Shown in pieces: positions 11,724 through 24,500 of a stretch of DNA of 64,000 bases. Origin of the DNA: Liolophura sinensis. Its lineage: Eukaryota; Mollusca; Polyplacophora; Chitonida; Chitonidae. The stretch lies in contig NC_088305.1 of NCBI RefSeq assembly GCF_032854445.1, positions 5,087,606 through 5,151,605 on the forward strand, written 5' to 3'. A program made the translations under genes and the position numbers. The notes under the pieces were generated by a model. The model had not been told where the DNA came from. It did not search any database and saw nothing but the letters and a program-made list of their open reading frames with translations. The stretch's first letter is position 1; every line of letters begins with the position of its first letter.

Positions 11724-11872
11724 GTTTGATTGGTTGATATTTTACGCCGTACTCAAGAATATTTCATTTTAATCACGGCAGCCACCATTGTGGTGGTATA
11801 AAACCGGAGAGATGAAACCCACGACCATCCGCAAGTTACGGTGCAGACGTTCCCACGAACGGTCGTGCCACT
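11724..11872 (-). mobile_element. SINE family A 3' fragment, inverted
   Basis: ATATTTTACGCCGTACTCAAG and GACGTTCCCACGAACGGTCG are reverse complements of the family A 3' block and central block. The head is missing. Confidence 0.75.
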
Positions 11873-12008
11873 TTATATTGGCCCATATATTATGTATGGT
11901 TTACGAGTGCACATGTACGAATGTTTAGATTTATTGAATGCATCAGGATATACAGGTGCACGAGACAGTAGACAGTTCCACACACTGGATTTGTGACTAT
12001 CACCCAAA

Positions 12009-12140
12009 GGTCCTCGAAACCAGCCCGTAAACCTATACGGTATATTCCATATACCAGCCACCTACATATATACAAGAACTACTATGTAGGTGGCTGGTAT
12101 GTGGCATATATAGGGTTTACCGGCTGGTTTCAAGCCCCTG
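12009..12140. repeat. Imperfect long palindrome (hairpin element)
   Basis: The left arm (12009-12066, ending ATACCAGCCACCTACA) pairs with the right arm (12085-12140, beginning TGTAGGTGGCTGGTAT). Arms of about 55 bases match at most positions around an 18-base loop. This looks like a foldback element or a MITE. Confidence 0.75.
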
Positions 12141-12463
12141 TGCTCTCACCTGACAGGTGATTATTATGCCAGACAGCAGATTGCGAAACGTTCTCCTGCT
12201 GGCCATTACAGTGTAAGGTGCATTTGTGCCTTTCCCAGCGGTTACCATGAGAACTACGCAAGAATTATTTTTATCATTTCATATGACCACACCTGTTAAT
12301 GAAAGCCTTCAATTTGACTTATTTAAATATTATTTACTGCACACAGAAAAAGCTGACACAGATTAATTTTTGCTGCACAACGTTGCGATTTTGAGCTTTT
12401 GCCGAGGGGGGAATCTCCTGGAGCGAGTTGATGGAACGGCGGCATGTGGCCAGTTGTTTACAA

Positions 12464-12505
12464 ATGGCGGAGAACGTGAAGGTAGCGGTACGGGTGCGCC
12501 CATTT
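12464..12505 (+). CDS. KIF28: KIF28 exon 1 ([14 protein letters not shown])
   Basis: It has 14 codons, phase 0, ending at the Phe of the first motor strand. It is followed directly by ATATCCTTT, the U12-type 5' splice site. The ATG at 12464 gives the usual short kinesin leader; an in-frame ATG at 12431 is the alternative. Confidence 0.88.
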
Positions 12506-15500
12506 ATATCCTTTCTGACAGCACTTCAGGAGTGGGTTAGCACTGTTTACAATTGTGTTGTAGCGAAACTGAACTTGTTTTGTTTGATTTGTGCTAATTT
12601 GTTAAGTAGTTCCGGCCTCATTGTGTTTTTTATCCCGAATTATTCGTCGGTTGGTAAGAGCGTGTATTTGTTAACAACAACGACACGCTTGGCTGACCAG
12701 TGTGATTGAATGAAGTGGTATACATTCACGCAGCGCAGCAGAAGATTAAGGAATTACCTAGTTGTCCAAATAATCCTTTTGTACAAATTAGGCCTACAGC
12801 AGTACTCTTTTTTGCACGCTTACAGTACTTTCGTCTCTGGCAGTAAGTGGGAAGGGTAGGCAAAAACCTGCGGATGGTCATGAGTTTCCCTCGAGCTCAG
12901 TTTCTTCCTGCCATAATGCTGGCCCCAGTCGTATAAGTGAAATATGCTTGAGTACGGCTTAAAACACCGATCAAAAAAATAAATAAATCAATCATCTAAA
13001 ATACTACAAATATTTGGACAACTGTAAATGCAAATTGGAATACACATTTGACCACTGGTACTGTAAGGTACCCTCTTGTATTTGCTAAATTGATCAGGTT
13101 AATGTTGGTGTTGTAATTTGGTCACAGATTGAGTTTTATCAAATGAATATTTGCTACAGTAAAACCAGAATCATTTTTAAGAATTTTTCTGTTGTTTTTT
13201 TTACCTTTTTTTACAAAACATTGTTAATCACGAGCTTCTGTACTGCTCTGACTTACCGAAATTAGTCTCAGCGTGACACGTGTGCTCTCATCAGAAAATC
13301 CATTTTCACCCAGCTTATTTGTATCAGAACATATACTGAATGTACCTTTACCAATGCAGGCTTTGATGACCTAACAATAGCATTTTTTGTGTAGAAATTT
13401 TGGGAACGGGGTGTCTGTGATGTTTGTGTTCATTCATATATAAATGTAAAGGTTAAAGGGAGATAACTCCAAGTTCCCTTGCCCTTGGAAAGTAAAGCTG
13501 ATGTTGTAATCGTCCTAGTGCACGAAAATGACGCCTTTTGCATGCGATTCTCAACTCACGTTAACATAACAGTGACAATTTATAGCTGATGGAGTGTATT
13601 AATAGTTGAGCTGTATTGATATGCCAGTTGAAACCACGCCCAGCTCTGGGTATAACCTTTACAGTTCTAGCATAGTTTGTATAACCCATCAGTCATATAG
13701 CAGGTTCCTGATCCTAAAGCCTGTTGTTATGGTGATGGTCTTGAATTCTTCCCGTGGTTAATAGATCAAGTGTTGTGAACATCCTTATAATACACCTACC
13801 GGTACATAACTGTACGATGGCTTTACTCAAATGGTTTAGTAACAGGGTCAAGCTCAAAGTCCCTTTACTGTGCATTTTCCTGCTGTTTTATGAGAACATT
13901 AATTTATGTATGTCAGCATTCAGTTCTCATTCTTTTTATGCTATAAATTTATCTGCTGAGGGACAGTAAGGCAAATGCTTTTCAGATCATGTAAACTTTA
14001 AGATGTTCAAGTTTGTTTCTGGACTGGTACTGCAAATTGATACTCCCTGAGGCTGACAGATGCATGTTGCAATCAGAGACAAGTAGCAGATTGACTACTT
14101 CAAAACACCGGCTTGTCATTTTGGCCTGATGGCAGAAATTTATGATGGTTTGGACGATACCCTGAGTGTATGCAGTTGCTGTTGAGAGGCATGAGGGGTG
14201 GGTAATTTTTGCCGAGAAAGAAAACATGGAGATGTTGTTCTGTGTCAAGTTAGGTCTCTAACACAGAGTTATAATGCTATAGGATTACATTACTCATGGA
14301 ATTGATCTGCTTCTGTTCAGTTTGTGTCGGTTCTAGAACAGGGTTCTACCCATGAGGCCATAATTAAAAAAAGTTTGTCAATCGAAACCTTACTGAACCT
14401 CCAAGGGAAGCCCCCACTGTTCAGTTTTCATTAGAACTTTCGGAGGAGTTTTCTTTTTTATTGTTTTCTCATTTTTAATTTCCTGTAAAATCCCTATCCT
14501 TTTTCATGAGCAAGAAGTAAGCTCACACCGAATCCTACTTGTTGGTGACCTTGACCTTTTTGTACAACTCCCGAGAAATATCCAGAAATGCCAGCCTCAT
14601 TGTGTCAATGGACGGGGCCCAGACCTGCCTGAAGGACCCCGACAACCCAACAGCAGAACCCCGCAAATTCGCGTTTGATTATTCATACTGGTCTCATGAT
14701 CAATACACAGAGAATAGCAATGGTTATTTGGAGCCATCCGGGAAAAAATACGCTGACCAGGTTTGTTTAAATTGTCATTTTGTTGTGGTAGTTTGATGTT
14801 CATACTTCTAATGCTTGCCCTTCATCTTATCGCTTTATACAAGTCTGCTTGTCACACATGGGAAAGCTTGTCTGGACTGCGACAAAGGTTAATAGGTTGC
14901 TCTGCAGCACTTTTGTAATTGAAAATTATTAAGCTCAACAACCCTGAAAAGCCATCTATGTGGTCTTACAGGAAATCCATTGCTTAGTTCCACCAATGTT
15001 CATTCCCTTCTGTGAAATAAAAATGTATGTACTGCAGGTGGGAAAGTTAGTCAGTGTCCCACTGAAGGCCAGTGGTTTAATCTACTCATTAAACTGGCGT
15101 CCAATGTGTAAGTGGAAAAACCTTGAATACATCATCAAACACCAGGTTAATATCAAAACAGAAAAAAAAAGAAGAGTTGAAAAAATTAGATGATTATGGT
15201 AGCTTTAGAGCTTAAATGTAAGTTAATTAAATACATGCGCATATGTAATGGTCAGCATTCAAGTTTTGACAACATATGTGTATTTCAGAAAAAAGTATTT
15301 GATGATTTGGGGCGTGGTGTTCTGGAAAATGCCTGGAAAGGTTACAATTGTTCCCTGTTTGCTTACGGCCAGACCGGGAGTGGGAAGTCTTACTCAATGG
15401 TGGGGTATGGTAACAACAAGGGTAAGTGTACTCCCTCTATGACAGACCTAGAGAACCTAACTCTCATACAGGGGACCCCACAGCCTAGACGATAGCGTGC

Positions 15501-18500
15501 TAGCCCAGAAGAACAACTCAGCAGCCTCTCACCAATGTCATTACCATGGGTTCAAGTTTAGCCTGTGCTGGCTTCCTCTGCAGTTGTACATGGGAAGGTC
15601 TGCCATACTGGTCATAGTTGTATAAGTGAAATATTCTCGACAATGACATAAAACACCAGTCAACTAAATAAATACACACAAATTGAATGACACATGAGTT
15701 TAGATACAAGTGAACAGTGATGGTATGTAACTAACACGTTAATGTTAGCCAATACAGTGTACGAGTCAGAGAAAAACCTTTCCTGAAAAATCTTCATGGT
15801 TGAAGTGAGCAGGATGTGTGTTTTGGTTATTAATATTCATGAATAACACAGAGCAGAGCGCCTTCCACCATACAGTTGACCTTATATTTTGTGAGAAATT
15901 GAGGTCAAACTGGCTGTATATTAAAATATAAAATATAAAAAACATTCTTGAGTGGGTTGTTAAACTCAAAAATAAATAAATAGATAAAATTAATGAATAT
16001 CTACTGCTGAGAAGACCATGTGTTGAGAGACCAAAGTCATGTATGAGGATGGAGGCAAACTGCATGGCCGGCCTTGGATTAGAACTCTCATCCATCAGTC
16101 ACTTGATACTAACTGTGGTTATTTATAGCTATTTACCTGTATTTACACATTAGGGGACCTCTCTGGTTCATCTGGTTAAAGCACTGATGTACTTCATCTA
16201 TCAGAACTTGACCAGTGAGGTTACGAGCATGAATCCAGCTTATGCTGATTTTGCTGCAGCTCTTAGCTAGGAGGTATGTCGGGTTAGCGGCAAAGAATGG
16301 TGGTGTACTCCAGCCACTCTGAACCCTCCACTTATAAAGCCAATGTCGGTTGCATATGTAAGCCCAAAATTATTTAGCACAATGTTTTAAGACCTATCAA
16401 ATAAGTGAATAAATACTTAGTCATTGACCCATGTTTAAGGTACTTTATTGTTCATATCTGACGTTGAAGTTGGTAGACCTCGGGATCAAACCTGGGTTGG
16501 GTCATACCAAAGACTTTAAAAACGGTACTTGCTGACACCTCTCTTTGCACTCAGGACTGAGAGGTTAGAGCAAGGAAACATGACTGGTTGGCCCGGTGTA
16601 ATTGTAATGTGACTGGGCAGGGTGTCATGTCTGGTGTCTTCAGCATGATACTTCAGCGGCAGCAGCATTTTGGCGGCATGGACTCGCCCAGCCACAAGAA
16701 AACACAATATAGGTTCACACACCTAATGACTCCTCGTCGTCACATGACGGAAAAATTGTTAAGTACAACTTTAAACCCCAAGCATACATACATACAGTGT
16801 ACAAACATCTGGAGTGATCTGTTATCAGGAATTGTCCCCCTTGCTTGTGAAGAGCTGTTTAATGTGATTGAGAAGAAGAGAAGTACGGCAGGTAAGGATG
16901 AGGAATATCAGGTGAGACCCAGCTGACTTTAAATTATTAATTCATTATTTATACATCTGTAAATTTAAGTGTTTGTGTGGACAGATATGCAAAGTTCATT
17001 GGCCTTCCTCTCCAGCTGTACGTGGGAAGGTCCATCAACAACTTGCTGAAATATTCTGGAGTAGACCGTAAACACCAATCAAATAAAATATAAAAAAAGT
17101 TTACTGTGGTCTGTATATTTATCAGATCTGTGAACGATCAATGTAAAACAGTCAGTGGTGCATATATGTATTTTACATGTGTATGTCAGTTAATGTTGAT
17201 CATTTTTCAGACAAGTAGTCAGGTAAGCCTTTGCTATATGGCAGTGATAACATTTCACTGGTCATTACAGGTGGAAAACATAAAAACGATGAAAGAATGT
17301 AAAAAGTTAATTGTAAATGTGATCTTCATTATTTGCTCAATTTTTCTTTAAACAAGAAAAAGACCCTTGAAAAAAATTTGTATGGTGGGTATTTGGGACC
17401 ACCTTTTGTTATACAATTACATGTATATTGTCTTTGTGTAATAATGTTATAAATGAGCATGTTACAAATGTCTAATAAATATGTTTGATGTAGAATTTAG
17501 TCTGTTCTGCTAACAATATCATAATTCAGATTTAATGCATATGTTTGGATATGCATAGTAAATTTACAATCAGATAAATTTATTACACATGCATCACATG
17601 TAGCTTTATTTACAACATTATTATGCAAAGACGATATGCAGGAATGCTAAGAGGTGGTCCCAATTACCCACTGCAGATAAACATTATCGAATACCCTGAA
17701 AAAAAATCAAATTTATGTTTTCTTTATGGCTGTGTGCTGCATTACACATTCACTGTCATCATTTGTCGTTTCACAAGTTGTTTCACAGGTCGCCAATGTG
17801 TGAGTCACCTACTAGTCATTATGCATGTTCACTTGCAAAAGAAAAAAAAAGAGGAAACAAATTTTGGAATCAAATGTTTGGTTGGTTTTTAATTGAGGGT
17901 ATATCTTCGGTTAAACAGAAAAATGAATAATTACCAGGATTTTTCGGAATGTAACAAATAATGTACAGGTGTGTGATGACCCTTCTGTCAGGCTTGGTGA
18001 CCATTGAGGTTGTGGGTTCAAATCCAGCTCCTGCTACATGTTCAGTCACTGCAGCTTTACTGCGGCTGTTTGCCAGTGGCAGAAATGTGAAATCTCCCAG
18101 ACTTCCAGTAGTGAGTTTCCTCCATCTAAACCTGCCATTACTTATCTGATTGTTTGCTGAAATTTGTGTGAAACACCAGAACAGTGGTTTGAGGTCTTTC
18201 CATCAGTAATTTATTTATCTGACATTTGAATACTTGGATATTTTAATGCCACTCTGTTGGGCAATGGCACACAGACCACATTTCAGTTGGGGAGTTTCAA
18301 GTTAGAACTTTTTAACGATAGTAAAAAAAAAAGTGATAAAAAATGTAAAAAAAAAGTTCAACTGATCGCGTGACCTGTTGAAAATGTTATGCAACTGTCT
18401 TTGATCACATTTACCATAACGTAGGCGCCTGACAAAAGTTTGACAAATAGTAATGTAGAGTTAGACAGAAGAATGGAGAAATTCCAGAAGATGAATGTTT

Positions 18501-21500
18501 GTGAACTTGAGAAATTCCCCAGGAAGTGGAAAGAAGTTTCATTGGATCCTCTGGAACAGGGTGAGACTGACATCGGTAAATTAATGTCAACAAAGGTAGC
18601 CTAATATATTTCTTAAGTCACAAGATACAGTAGAACTGTTTAACAACAAAAGTTCAAACCGGAAACTCCCCCATTCTCACTTCACCTGCCTCTTCTACCC
18701 ACAATACACTTACATGTCCAAGTACACTTGCCATACATGTACACTTGCCATACATGTACACTTGCCATACATGTACACTTGCCATATGTGTACACTTGCC
18801 ATACATGTACACTTGCATGTATGTGTACACTTGCCATACATGTACACTGGCCATACATGTACACTTGCCATACATGTACATTTGCCATACATGTACACTT
18901 GCCATGCATGTACACTTGCCATACATGTACACTGGCCATACATGTACACTGGCCATACATGTACAGTTGTCATACATGTACATTTGCCATGCATGTACAC
19001 ATGCCATACATGTACACTTGCCATGCATGTACACTTGCATGTACGTGTACACTTACCATACATGTACACTGGCCATACATGTACACTTGCCATACATGTG
19101 CATTTTCCATACATGTACACTAGCCTTACATGTACACTTGCCTTACATGTACACTGGCCATACATGTGCACTTGCCATACATGTACACTTGCCTTACATG
19201 TACACTTGCCATACATGTACACTTGCCATACATGTACACTTGCAATACATGTACACTTGCCATACATATACACTTGCATGTACGTGTACACTTGCCATGC
19301 AAGCATGTATCTATGTACAATGTTTGTGTGAGGATTATTTTTTTTTAGCACAGACATGTACTTATTTTTCCTGGTATGAGTATCTTCTGAGCTCTTTAGT
19401 AGTATGAAGTTGTGGTGTTCCTCACATGTTGCCAGGTTGTAAGGCGTTGGACCCAGACATTCCTTACGTCTGCTGGGTTATGCCAATCCCAGGGTCATGA
19501 ATATGTAATCTTGAATGCATGAATACGGAAGACATGGATTTCAAAACAAAAGAAAAAAATTCAAAAGCCTAGAAAAAAAAAAAAATTCAAAAAGTTGAGA
19601 ACTTTGTCTTACTCTGAGAATCTTCATATGTAAATGTTTGCACTAATATAGTCGTGCCTTGGAGGGGTTTTCTCTGGGCTTTGCTCCGTTTCCTCCCGCC
19701 ATAATGCTGGCTGTCGTCGTATAAGTCTAAGTATTCTTGAGTACGGCATAAAAACACCAATCAAATCAAATCACATCACACATATTTATGGTGTGAAGGA
19801 CCTGACCTTGGTAGATTTTGATGTCTTCGTTATACCAGTCTGATGGGGAAATAACTTAGCTGCTTTGTTTTATGGTGTAATACATGTAGTTGTTTTTAGC
19901 AGATGAGGTGGAACGTAATTTTATTGTAAGCCACATATACCCTATGACACTGCAACCTAAAAAATGTCATTTATTAAAAAAAGTACTTTGTATATAATTT
20001 ACGACAGTTTTGCGACAGTTGCCCCTCGGGCATAAAGCGATCATGCTGTAAAATGTGTATGGCAGCAAGGTACCCCGCTTTTAGCTGACCTGTACCTTTC
20101 CTGGTATAAATACTACTGTATGCAGAATCTATTAAGGAGTAATCCTCAACAGGCTCTATCTGTCGCATTCACTAAGTAGTATATTGATGATCTGCTAGCT
20201 TTAAAGAACTCATATACAGCAAAAGCTTTGAGTGGTATATATCCACCTTTGCTAGATTTTAATAAAAGAAACCACAGACTCTCCAGACGGTACATCTTAT
20301 CGGGACATATATTTGCGATACAAAGATCAAAACGGTTTCCTCTCTTGAAGACTGTACAACAAGAAATATAGTTGGACAGCAATAATAATGGGAAATCTTC
20401 CAGCTATTCATATTATCAAAAGAGTTACAGTGTTACTTACCTGGCAGTTTTGTCCCTGTACGAAACAGTTGGCCCGGATAAAATACTGTGTCGTAATGGT
20501 GATGCAGAACATTGTCATTGTCTTGCTACCTTGATATTTCCAGGATTCAGGTGTATGTTTGCCTGTGGGCTCTGACTCCAATAATGTGTCAAATCATACC
20601 ATAATTTTAGCATTTAGTTGTTAAATACATCAGGATGGGACAGCTTGTTTTGATCTCTTAACATCACACATATTTCATGGTATTTCATGGACTTGAACAG
20701 GTCTGGGCTCAGTTTCACAAAGTGGCGTGCAACATTTTTTTATTGTACTTTTGTCATACAATATTTTGTACATCACTATTACTGTACCATCGTCCTGTAT
20801 GTGTGATTATCATACATGTATGACATCTTTGTGAAACTGGGCCCTAGTTAAAAAAAAAACCTCAGAAAATTTGTATGCATGTATTGTTTGCCTTATCTTG
20901 AAGCACCCACAGTGAGCTGCCTTTGGGAAAATGTCTGGATTTGGCTCTGAAATCGTCTTCAGTGATACCATTGCATTTTATTTGCTCACATAGTGGTATT
21001 TCTAACCTCATCTTTTGACCTATCTTTTTGACCTTGTGTAGGTGACATTGAGCATGCTTGAGATCTACAATGAGCAGGTGAGAGACTTGCTCAACCTCAA
21101 AAAGGTTCCTAAAGGTGGACTCAAGGTCAGACAACATCCAACCAAGGGATTTTATGGTAAGTGTGCATGTAGAACATCCCCTAGCCTGCTTCTGACTCCC
21201 TTACCAATGACACTTTCACTTTTTTTGACATATCCCTTCTTGACCCGCCTACTCCTCAAAGCTGTTGAGTCTTGCATTTGCTGTGACAAAATTTTAAGGA
21301 CATTTCGATTTTATCCATCGACAGAGCAGATTATTTATTTATTTATTTATTTATTTGATTATTTTTGTAACATCATACTCAGGAAATGTTTCACTGACAT
21401 GATGGTGGTCAGTTTAATGGGTACAGGAAACCTGGGTGCCTGGCTTAAACCACCGACATTAGGCAAGCTTCTGATGAACTTTTCTACAAGTGATGTACAG

Positions 21501-21502
21501 AC

Positions 21503-21560
<58 letters not shown>

Positions 21561-24500
21561 AGACAAGTGGCCAGCAGCATTCATGATACGGTGCAAACGA
21601 CCACACACGTCCACTGCTTATTGTGTATCACCAAGGCTTAATTCAGAAGCAGCGAGAGCCAGCACGTCTGCCCGAATACTGGTCAGACATACCTGTGCAC
21701 GTACAGATGGGGCAATTGCAGAATAAAGGGAACTGTATTGGTTATAAAGTTCTTCACTATTCCCTTAACTGTGGTGGTAATACTGTAATTCTTTTGCAAG
21801 AATTTCTTTTTGCAAGCTTGCAAGATGTTGATTCAAGAATATTCTGATGGCATTACTCTGTGTTGACTGATAAAATTATGTTCTTTTGTGAAGCCATGAA
21901 ACTGGTCAATCCAACCAATGTAGTTTGGTCTCCAAAATCAAATTATAATAGGGTGTATATATATCGCATTCAAAGTTGCTCTTCATATGTGAAAGTTGAA
22001 GAATTAGAGTAAGTTCAGCATCTCTTGTTCATGTAAATTCATGTGATCTTACATGAAGTTTGTGGGAAGTCTATTCACCAGCACTGGTGAAATAATTAAA
22101 AACATGAACTCCAAAACTTGCCATTAGCGATTTTCTGTGCTCCAAGCTAATTGCTCCTAAAAATGTACATTTTAAATGGGAGAGTGACTTGAAGGGAGGT
22201 AATTCGGTGCGGGCCATGTACATGATTTCTTCAGCTTTGATTATGTCTGTTGTCCTATTACAGTTGAGTCTTTGACCTCTTGCCCTGTGAACAGCTACAG
22301 GGACATTGATGCTAAGATTGCCCAGGGTACTCACAACAGGACTGTGGCATCTACCAACATGAACGCCACCAGCAGGTACCGTATTTTACCTCAAAGTTTG
22401 ACCGACACTGCTTGTAGATTCAGTTTGCCAGATTCTCAGAGATTTATTCATGACAAAGGAATGGTTTTAAGTTCCTTTGTATGGTAGGATGACATCTGAC
22501 TAGCAAAAATATGCAATTCAGTATGGTAACAAAAATATTTTTTGACCTTTACTTGTCTGTAAAAATTCATTGTAAATAAAAATATAAAGAAATGTCTTCA
22601 GTTTGAAATAATAACAGCCTGCGTTAATTGTTCGTTTTAGCACATGACCTGAAGTATAATTTGCTACTTTGCCTTTGAACATGTTGTAATTTCCAGTCGT
22701 GCTCACACTATTGTGGCTGTGACCTTCACACAGAAGACGGCCAATGAGGCAGGAGAAAACATGACGCGTACCTCCATCATCAACTTGGTGGATTTGGCTG
22801 GCAGGTAGGTGTATGGCATTCTTAAGCTAGATACACACTAGGGCTGGTAGTGAAGCGCAAAATTACTCAAGACCCAGTGTTCAGCAGATGTCCCTCATGT
22901 GTGCACAAGTTTAGGGGTGATTTTAGGCATGAGAAGCTCTCTTTTGTTTGTTATCTCAAAATTTCACTATGTGCTTTGGGGCTGTGAAAAATGCTATGCG
23001 CAAAGAAGTTTCTATCCAAGCAGAGATCACCACAGCTTCTCTTGATTGGAAAGCATGGTGACATTGAAAACAAATGAAGCAGCGTTAGAGGACTGAGCAT
23101 ATGGCCCTCCGTGTGGTTCGTGAAGGCTTATCCCAGCCAAAATTTCAAATCACTTCAAAATTGTCGTTTCTTACATATCAAGGTCACAGTACTACTTGAC
23201 AACATATATTCAGGGTAAGTTATAGTAAAGCAAAATTCAGCTAAGATAATGGAAAGGTACGGTACATACTAAGTTTGATAACTTTGACTTACTTCTTAGA
23301 TCGCTTCATGATCTTGGGGCCAGATACATTACTGTTAGGCCTTATTTCCCTGACAAGATGCGGTATTTGTGGGAATGTGTGTCAGCAACCTGCGGATAAT
23401 ATTGGGTTTCCCCTCTGCTCTGCCCAGTTTCCTCCCACAATAATGCTGGCCGTTGTCTTATAAGTGAGATATTCTTGAGTATGGCGTAAAGCACTCATCA
23501 AATAAATAAATACATAAAAACATGCATATAAAGCTAAATGAGGATGGGGCTACTCCATCGCTGATGCTTTGTGTGTATATTAATTACTGTAAATTATCAA
23601 ATTCATAACTTTAGCCTGTACTGAGCAGAAGTTTTGCATTAAAATACCTCCTACAGGAGGGTCCTTTGCTAGCAAATCTAAGTTTCTGATAGGGTTGGAT
23701 TACCCCCAACAAAGTTGAGTTGTTAATGATGGCCCAAGGGTATAATGGTAGCTACAGCAAAACATATGTAAGTGTAATATATAAAACTTTTAGTATGTGG
23801 TCTGAATAACATTGATCTGGACCCTAAATACTCTGGAAATAAATTATGTCTGGTCACTGTTCATTACTTCTTCAAGTTTCATAATTTTGTAATATCATAG
23901 TATACAGTTTATTTAAATGGTTGTTTGACTGGATGAGTAAAAACCATTTGAATCTTTGTGTGCAGCGAACGAGCCGCATCTACTGGAGCAACTGGAGACC
24001 GACTGAAGGAAGGCTCATCCATTAACCAATCACTGAGCACCCTTGGTAATGTCATCAAAGCCCTGGCAGATATCTCGGGCGGGAAGAAGAAAGTTATCGG
24101 TATGTGTAAATGTTTTCCTTAAGAGTTAGTGGTTACGTGACAGGGTACCCTGTTGGGGTTTGAATCCTCGACCTTTGGGTTTTGAGTCCATGCTTCTACC
24201 ACTAGAAATTCCCTCCCGGTGGGAGGTACAACTGTAGATAACACATACATTTCTTCCTATTACAGTAATGTTCACCTACATTTATTTATTTGTTTGACTG
24301 TTTTTTTACGCCATACTCAAGAATATTTCACTTATACGACGGTGGCCAGCATTATGGTGGGAGGACAAGTGGCCAGAGCCCGGTGGAAACCTACGAGCAT
24401 CCGCAGGTTGCTGATCAACCTTGCCATGTACAGCCGAAGGAAAACCAGCATGAGCTGGACTTGAACTCACAGCGACCACATTGGTGAGAGGTTCCTGGGT

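Larger units (their letters stand above)
11463..12430. other. Region upstream of KIF28
   Basis: This contains an inverted SINE A fragment (11724-11872), a long imperfect palindrome (12009-12140), and about 290 bases before the first possible KIF28 ATG that should hold the promoter and 5' UTR. I see no clear TATA or initiator motif. Confidence 0.5.

Noticed and set aside
14539-14565. GT-AG alternatives for KIF28 intron 1
   Set aside because: No AG near the exon 2 start keeps the conserved NSRE segment, whereas the AT-AC pair gives an exact family match with full U12 signals.
18712-19310. CRISPR-like array
   Set aside because: Repeats are contiguous without unique spacers, and the setting is a eukaryotic intron.
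18654-19407. ORFs up to 220 aa made of [10 protein letters not shown] or [10 protein letters not shown] repeats
   Set aside because: Artefacts of the 17-bp minisatellite in intron 4; mirrored on both strands and several frames.
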